Below are positions 58,243 through 64,000 of a stretch of DNA of 64,000 nt, in pieces. This stretch comes from Hippophae tibetana. Its lineage: Eukaryota > Streptophyta > Magnoliopsida > Rosales > Elaeagnaceae. The DNA lies in contig CM072811.1 in assembly GCA_037013495.1 (NCBI GenBank), positions 37,773,452-37,837,451 of the forward strand, in the 5' to 3' direction. The notes below the pieces were generated by a model, which worked only from the letters and a program-made list of their open reading frames with translations, was not told the DNA's origin and searched no databases. Numbering within the stretch: the stretch's first letter is position 1; the number at the start of each line of letters is the position of its first letter. Position numbers and translations under genes: made by a program.

Positions 58243-60025
58243 TTAGGAATTTCTACTCTCTAAAGTGACACGAACTAGGCTGATTAATTGGAGTTGTCGA
58301 GAGGATCACTATAGTGATTGGATTGCATGATCTGGGCCTAACACAAACCAAAGAGAAACAGTGAGCCTATAATCCTCACTCGAAACACATGGTTCCTATC
58401 AACACTTTTTAACAACAAATATTTCTAATCTTTGTTGATGCCTTCCATAGGCATTATTGGGTCCTTTGCTAGCCTAAGTTCCAAGTTAGACAAATTAAAC
58501 TCGCCAAAAAATAGATCTGTAAGTTAGGAACCATTGCTGGTGTGAGCAAGGCGAATTATGGGTTGGTATGACACGGACTAAAAAATTAAAAGTTAGTGTT
58601 TAAATAGACTAGGAATCAAGATTGGATGCTCGTGTGGCCTGGATGAACGGTAGAATTTTGAGGTGTGATTGTAAGACACGTTGTCACTGGTGTACAGTCT
58701 AGTAAATTTTTAACTGGTTTCTAAGAGACGATTAGATACCAATGCTCTATAAACACCATCGTTGCTCTACTACTAGTTATAGGCTTCAATATAGTAATGA
58801 TAGATGGAATGATATATGGGCTAGATCAAAGTGATGTTCTTAATGTCCAAGTCCTAGTGTTGGGATTTTTGGACTGGTTTGCCATTTTAATCGATGTTGA
58901 AAATAAATGGATGTTGTTGTGAGCTGGAGAGTGTGACGAACTTGTGCTAGAAATTGCAAGCCTAGGCCCCTGATTGGTACTGGAAATGGGCTATGTTGTG
59001 CCATGGTTTGAAGTTGGAAAGAACAAACTTGTGTTATGCATCTTGAGCAAGAAACAACTTGGTGTAAAAGAAGTATGATCAATGTTGGCCGACCAAAATA
59101 TAGAATTGTTAGTGCTACTTTTAACGGAGAATTGAAAATAGATAGGTAGTGTAACTTCCATTGTAGTAAAACCAACAATAAAAGGAAAAATCCCTTGATT
59201 ATAGGATTGTAGCTTTAATAGTTATGAGTGCACTTTAAATGGCTTCTCCAATTGGAATTCCCTATAAACACAAACCAATGGCTCAATACAGAGTCCTCTA
59301 TCAGCATGTTAGCTTGATAGAAGAGCTTGCTACTAAGGTTGTAGGTGCAACAGTAGAAATTAGATGACAAGATGAATTTCGAAGAGCTAGTGCAACTCTT
59401 TGCAAAGTGCCTATTATTGACAAAGTACCGCATACCAACAAGGTACCTCTTATCGATGATGTGTATTATTATCAGTAAGTGCCTCCCCCTAGTAAGGTAC
59501 CTTCTACCAATAAGGCACCACCCGTTAATCAAGGAATTTCTTCATGTGCCTTTCCACGCATAATATTTGACACATCATAAGGTAGAAGTTTTAAGAAAAA
59601 TAAGACAGATAGTTAAGAATGGTAAAACATGAGGTAAAAGTTGGAATATTGACTCTAAAAAAAGCTATGACCTATTAACTTTATTTATGTTTGTCATAGC
59701 TCTATTTTGTCAAAAATAAATAGGCAGGTAACTCGAATTGATCACCCATAAAATTTCATTACTTGAAGAATTATATATTCCTTGTTTAGAGTAAGGTGAC
59801 CAAACAACCCCTATTTAATTGGGATGCAAGCAGAAAGGTAGGTATACAAACACCTAGCTTAGGGAGCAAAATTGAAGAATTCTTGCTAAAAATTAATGCA
59901 AAAACCCTCAAGTACGAAGTAAGGTTGCCAAAAAAACTCACTTGAGATGATTCAATTATACCCTTGCATGTCTCCTATCTCAGGAAAAATTAACATGATA
60001 ACCCTCAAGTACAGAGTGAGGTGGC
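58243..60025. other. Unassigned, mixed-composition sequence between gypsy 3 and gypsy 2
   Basis: Less AT-rich than the intergenic regions and probably derived from an older retroelement, possibly the one starting at 51119. A plus-strand stretch at 59388-59530 encodes repeated (N/D)KVP units. Around 59788, 59907 and 60002 a motif like CTCAAGTACNGAGTNAGGT recurs. No domain is recognisable and stops are frequent. Confidence 0.4.
59388..59530 (+). repeat. Degenerate KVP-coding tandem repeat
   Basis: In one plus-strand frame the sequence reads KVPIIDKVPHTNKVPLIDD, one stop, then VPPPSKVPSTNKAPP. This is a run of units of about 15-18 bp based on AA(G)GTACC. It resembles Pro-rich repeat tracts in gag or spacer regions of retroelements, but the host element is unidentified. 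Confidence 0.5.
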
Positions 60026-61503
60026 TGATAGCCACACATGAAATGTATGCAATGAATACGCAAGTATACGTATCACAACAAGTAATATAATGATAAGAAA
60101 AAATTGTTCCCACATAGATTATTTTATTATAAACTAATTTTTTAAACAAAAATAAAAATCAATTTTTTTGTGTTTTTATATTTTCAGAAAACAAAATTAA
60201 AATAACTAAAAGTAAATAGAAATAATTAATTAAATCAAATTTGGTAACTAAAAAGATATATGATAAAATATCTAGTAATACTTAATTACCCAGTTTTCTA
60301 AACATGTAGATCGCTAAAATCTCCCTAATATAATTACCAATTAAATTACATGATCAATTGAATCTAATCTATCATGTATTCCTCTCTCAAGTGAACTACA
60401 CACCATATAGTAATTAATTTAATAACACTCGCATGCCAATTAAATTGTATACTACTCATTAAGTTCATCAATTATGGATCACATACATAAGAATCATACA
60501 TATCTGCATAAAAATTATGCATGTTATTTAGTCAAGAAAAAAAATTAAATAATTCTATGAAATATATTTAATTGTCTCTATAGATAAATTGTTGGTGAAA
60601 CAATTAATAGCATACAAATCAGATTAAATAATATAATTAAAATTATAATTGGGATAAAATATTAAATCGTCACATGGTGAAAATTGGGTTCATAAGATCC
60701 ATAGATTAATAAATTAATTACACATAATTGTGTTCATAAAACTCATATTTTTCATAAATAAAGACATAAAAATTGATAAAGAAAAGAATAGAAAAAGAAA
60801 TAATATCAATCTCTTGAACTGTAGAATTAATCTCCCCTTCAATCTCCACTAAAATTGTGTCTTTTCTTGAATTTTTCTGTATTTTTATCTCTTTTTAGAT
60901 CCAAAAACTAACCAAAATTATGCTAACGGAGGCCACTTGGGGTTTATGGAGTGATAAAGCTTAAATATTGCTCATGTACGATCTGGATCGTCAGATCAGC
61001 TTCAGATCAAGGGCTACGATCAAAATAAGGAAAATTGACTATTCTAGCCAATCACAGTGCGACACGTGGCATCAGAAATTCACTGGGAAAATCAAGGAGT
61101 GACAGTGGCAAGGGATGATGTGGTGCACGGGTGTAATTTGCGGAGAAATGGCATAGCGACACATGCGAATGACATGTTGACCAATTTTTGAACTTGAATT
61201 GAAGGCTTGCTAACATATGGCATGTGTTTAGTCCTCCTCACATGCGGCGTAACATGATTTTCCCTCTCTACTTGCATGGCTTGCTCAGTCAGCTCCTTTG
61301 CTTGCATGGCATGCCATGTGGCAACTCCTTATTGGTCATGCATAAAAAATTCTAGAAAAATTCTAGAAATTATATTTTCACCCCTTTTCACTAAAAAATT
61401 TATATTTTAGTATTTTTGGCCATAAAAATATTATTTATTAAATAAAACAAATAAATATTAAGTAAAAAAATGTGCTAATGACTCTACTTTCATAGAGTCA
61501 TCA
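60026..61503 (-). repeat. 3' LTR of gypsy 2 (about 1.48 kb)
   Basis: Plus-strand start TGATAGCCACACATG and end AGAGTCATCA (TGAT/ATCA termini). A polypurine tract on the minus strand (GTTTGGGAG, plus-strand CTCCCAAAC at 61506-61514) lies just inside. It is similar to 45555-46991 over its whole length. Confidence 0.85.
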
Positions 61504-62592
61504 CACTCCCAAACTTAAATCTTTGTTTGTCCTTAAGTAAAGCCAAGTATAACTAACTAAAATAACTTGGGTAGTATATTCATAAATATACTTCTATTAG
61601 TACATGCATATTTCACGAAAACTATCCCTTTCAAAAGTCATACAATCATATGATAAGGAGGTTCCCATATTCATCAACAATGTTCCATCAATACAAGGAT
61701 ATGTAAGGTTTTTGACAAATTGATTCATGTGTGTGTGTTGCACATGATATCATCCAATGTACTCATGGAATCAACCTATATGAGAAATTCACTCTTAGAA
61801 CAAGTCTCATAAGTCTATTTTTCACATCACTCTTCACTAATATAAATATGCATTTAGCTAAAGATCAATAAGGACTTTACATGGTTGTAATGTAAGGCTT
61901 AGGTGTGGGTCGATAGATGAAGACATTTAGGCTCTTTCCACACCTTAACTTTCTTTTTGTTCATCATGCACTTTTTAACTACAGTTGAGCTTTTACTTGG
62001 TATTTTAGTGCACCTTTTTTTGATATTCTTTTTTTTTCTCATTTTTTTTTATAACTTCACAACACCCTCAAATTATTTTCAATTCTATTCTATTTTTCTT
62101 TAGAGGGATAATTGTGTGTTAACTTTTCTTTTTTATATATATGATGCATTACATTTCACCTTATGCTATAGCATAACACATTATTGCATTTTTTTTCTTT
62201 TCATACAAGCTAAAGGTGCAAGGGTAAAGATAATGCGTATTAGTTATGAATTAAATATGGCTTAAATATATGAATGGTTCTTTTCTTTTTTTGCTCAAAT
62301 GGATGACTAAAGATATTTAACAATGGTTAACTTGAAAGGCTCAATCGATCCAAATAAGGCCAAAATCATTTCCCTTGCTAAATACTATTTATTATTTCGC
62401 CTCAAGGGATGATCAAATAGATTCTAAAACTTGGTAGATCTCATCGACTCGCATAACTCACTTCAAATTTTCTCTCAATAAGCACACCAAAATCAATCAT
62501 GAACGTGTGCATAAAAATTTGAATTAATCCAATCAAAACTAGCAAGCATATCACATGATTAATGTAAATCTTAACAAATATGTTACATTCCT
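61504..62592 (-). other. 3' untranslated region of gypsy 2
   Basis: It aligns with 40169-41232 in gypsy 1 from the GGGTAGTATATTCATAAAT block (61569) to the TGTTACATTCCTTA block (62581-62594). There are no domains. It retains the roughly 60 bp next to the LTR that gypsy 1 lost. Confidence 0.8.
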
Positions 62593-63230
62593 TAACCATT
62601 CATTAGCATTATCAATATCAGGGGGTTCAGATTCTTTAAAACTTTAAATATTACTTGTTCATCTTGCACTCTTATTGTAAGTTCACCATTTCGTACATCA
62701 ATGAGTCTTTTTCTGGTTGCTAAGAATGGACGACTAAGTATGATAGGAATTTCATGATCCTCTTCCATGTCTAGCATAATAAAATCCATCGAAAAGATGA
62801 ATTTGTCTACTTTTACTAGAAAATATTCTACCATACCCCGAGGTCTTTTAATTGATCTATCTACCATTTGTAACGTAACTAAAGTGGGTTTGGCTTTACC
62901 AACCCTCAATCTCTTGAAGACCAATAATATCATGAGGTTAATGCTATAACCCAAGTCACATAGTGCCTTGTCAAAACGAATGTTCCTAATAGTGCAAGGG
63001 ATGTCAAAAGTACCTGGATCTTTCAGTTTTTGTCATAGTTTTCTATTAAGGGTGGCACTACAACCTTCAGTCAAGGTTATTGTTTCATGATCTCTAAGCC
63101 TCCTTATCTTTGATAGTATATCTTTCATGAATTTGGTATAAGACAACATTTGTTCAAGTGCCTCTACAAATGGTATGTTTATGTGCAGCTTCTTGAAGAC
63201 TTCCAAAATTTTGAAAACTACATATCTCAC
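62592..63230 (-). pseudogene. Gag-protease junction and protease of gypsy 2
   Basis: The frame 63033-63230 carries LHINIPFVEALEQM and KFMKDILSK, the Athila segment before protease. ALCDLG (about 62965-62985) is the active-site block and FIMLDMEEDHEIPIILSRPF (about 62725-62785) the conserved second half. A stop or frameshift lies between the two frames. The frame ends at the deletion joint. Confidence 0.78.
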
Positions 63231-63639
63231 TTTTTCTTTTGCAATATTTGAGGGAAAGGAATATTGGGTTTGTAAAGGTTGCTATTTTTTTTGGCTAAAT
63301 TATCTCTTTTTTAGTGCTCTCTTTATCCATTAGTTTCTCCCCATCCTTGTTAATTTCTTATTTCTCTTCATCCTTTTTTGTCTTATGTTCTTGTTCTAAA
63401 GTTTTACCACTCCTCAAGGCTATGGCATTGCACTGGTCCTTACCTTCTCTTTATGGGTTTACAATTGTGTCACTTGGAAGGTTACCTTGGGGTCTTTGAC
63501 TTATAGTCTGAGCAAGTTTCCCCATTTGGTTCTCCAAATTTTAAATTGAAGCCTCTTAAGTTGACACTTTTGTATTAAATGATTGGGTGAAATCTTTCAT
63601 CATCCCCATTAAAGCATTTGTATTGTCCTAGGTAGGTGG

Positions 63640-64000
63640 CTTCTTCTCTTAGGCTTGTGATTGTTGTGGTTTTTGAAAACCAGGTGATGCAAATGATTGA
63701 TGGTTGAATTAATTACCACCTTGATTGTTGTTATTACTCCAAGAGAAATTTGGATGTTGTCTCCATCCTAGGTTATATGTGTTTGAGTATGGATTATTGT
63801 TTTGGTTCCCATTACCCACATAGCAAATAGATTCAGGATTATTTGGACAATTATCAAACAAATGAGCTTTTCCACAATACACACACGTCACTCTTGAATT
63901 TTGGACCTGGTTTATACTCGTTGGTGAGTTTTGAGTCTTCAAAAGATTAACTAAAGATGAAACTTGAGTTGTAAGTGTTGTGATATAATTTACTTCATGC
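63640..64000 (-). pseudogene. Gag C-terminal part of gypsy 2 with zinc knuckle
   Basis: The frame 63709-63942 has a Cys-X2-Cys-X3-His-X4-Cys knuckle (CVYCGKAHLFDNC), followed by CPNN and an Asn/Gln-rich stretch. These match the Athila gag pattern and the damaged copy at 44293-44541. The gene runs off the window end. Confidence 0.75.

Larger units (their letters stand above)
60026..64000 (-). mobile_element. Athila-like Ty3-gypsy deletion derivative (gypsy 2, continues past the window)
   Basis: On the minus strand: gag (from beyond the window to about 63650), the protease region (63230-62592) and, directly after it, the long 3' untranslated region (62592 to about 61504) and the 3' LTR (61503-60026). 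Compared with gypsy 1, the segment corresponding to 41232-43285 (RT plus integrase remnant) is missing, with a sharp joint near 62594. The 5' LTR lies outside the window. Confidence 0.83.

Noticed and set aside
58840..59178. 112-codon minus-strand open frame
   Set aside because: No motif recognised and neighbouring sequence is broken. It may be eroded retroelement coding sequence, but I cannot support a gene call.
59215..59532. 105-codon minus-strand open frame with RYL repeats
   Set aside because: It is the reverse reading of the KVP tandem repeat. The repeat alone explains its length.

Overview
The window is an AT-rich stretch of a flowering-plant nuclear genome, most likely a eudicot. The plant signs are a 15-exon MLO-family membrane protein gene, a plant-type tRNA-Pro gene, Ty1-copia elements primed by initiator tRNA-Met, Ty3-gypsy elements of the Athila type primed by a tRNA-Asp-like site, a LINE fragment and an old pararetrovirus copy. 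The species cannot be fixed from sequence alone.

Left part (1-20 kb). A gypsy LTR fragment (480-1074) is followed by an uncharacterised four-exon plant gene (2573-9051, 243 codons). A 5.4-kb copia element (2786-8229) sits in its second intron, five bases after the splice donor. A tRNA-Pro(AGG) gene follows on the minus strand. Next comes a decayed minus-strand copia element with both LTRs (10162-15032), which abuts a LINE reverse-transcriptase fragment. A third, 3'-truncated copia element (about 15.6-19.35 kb) ends next to a tandem array of three 50-bp units.

Centre (20-31 kb). The one clearly intact, recognisable gene is an MLO3-like gene (20235-30654, 15 exons, 567 residues). All its splice sites are GT-AG and its frame is unbroken. 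Its long introns carry a CACTA-like element, a 267-bp tandem duplication, microsatellites and a palindromic repeat that recurs at 34.15-34.43 kb.

Right part (31-64 kb). This is a graveyard of retroelements, mostly on the minus strand. It holds a candidate LTR (34427-35570), an endogenous caulimovirid remnant (about 36.2-40.17 kb) and an Athila-like gypsy element lacking its 3' LTR, RNase H and most of integrase (40169-46991). After an AT-rich gap with one possible orphan exon come a poorly defined gypsy-like or non-autonomous element (from 51119), a second gypsy family with a large internal deletion (53668-58242), and a relative of the first Athila element (60026 to the window end) in which a roughly 2-kb deletion joins protease directly to the 3' untranslated region.

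No protein-coding mobile element here looks autonomous. The main biological content is two host genes and one tRNA gene in a landscape of nested, truncated and chimeric retroelements. I found no convincing undescribed functional system. The most notable structures are the retrotransposon beside a splice donor, the 7-versus-3 repeat difference between LTRs of one element, the pararetrovirus/gypsy junction and the deletion-derived gypsy family.
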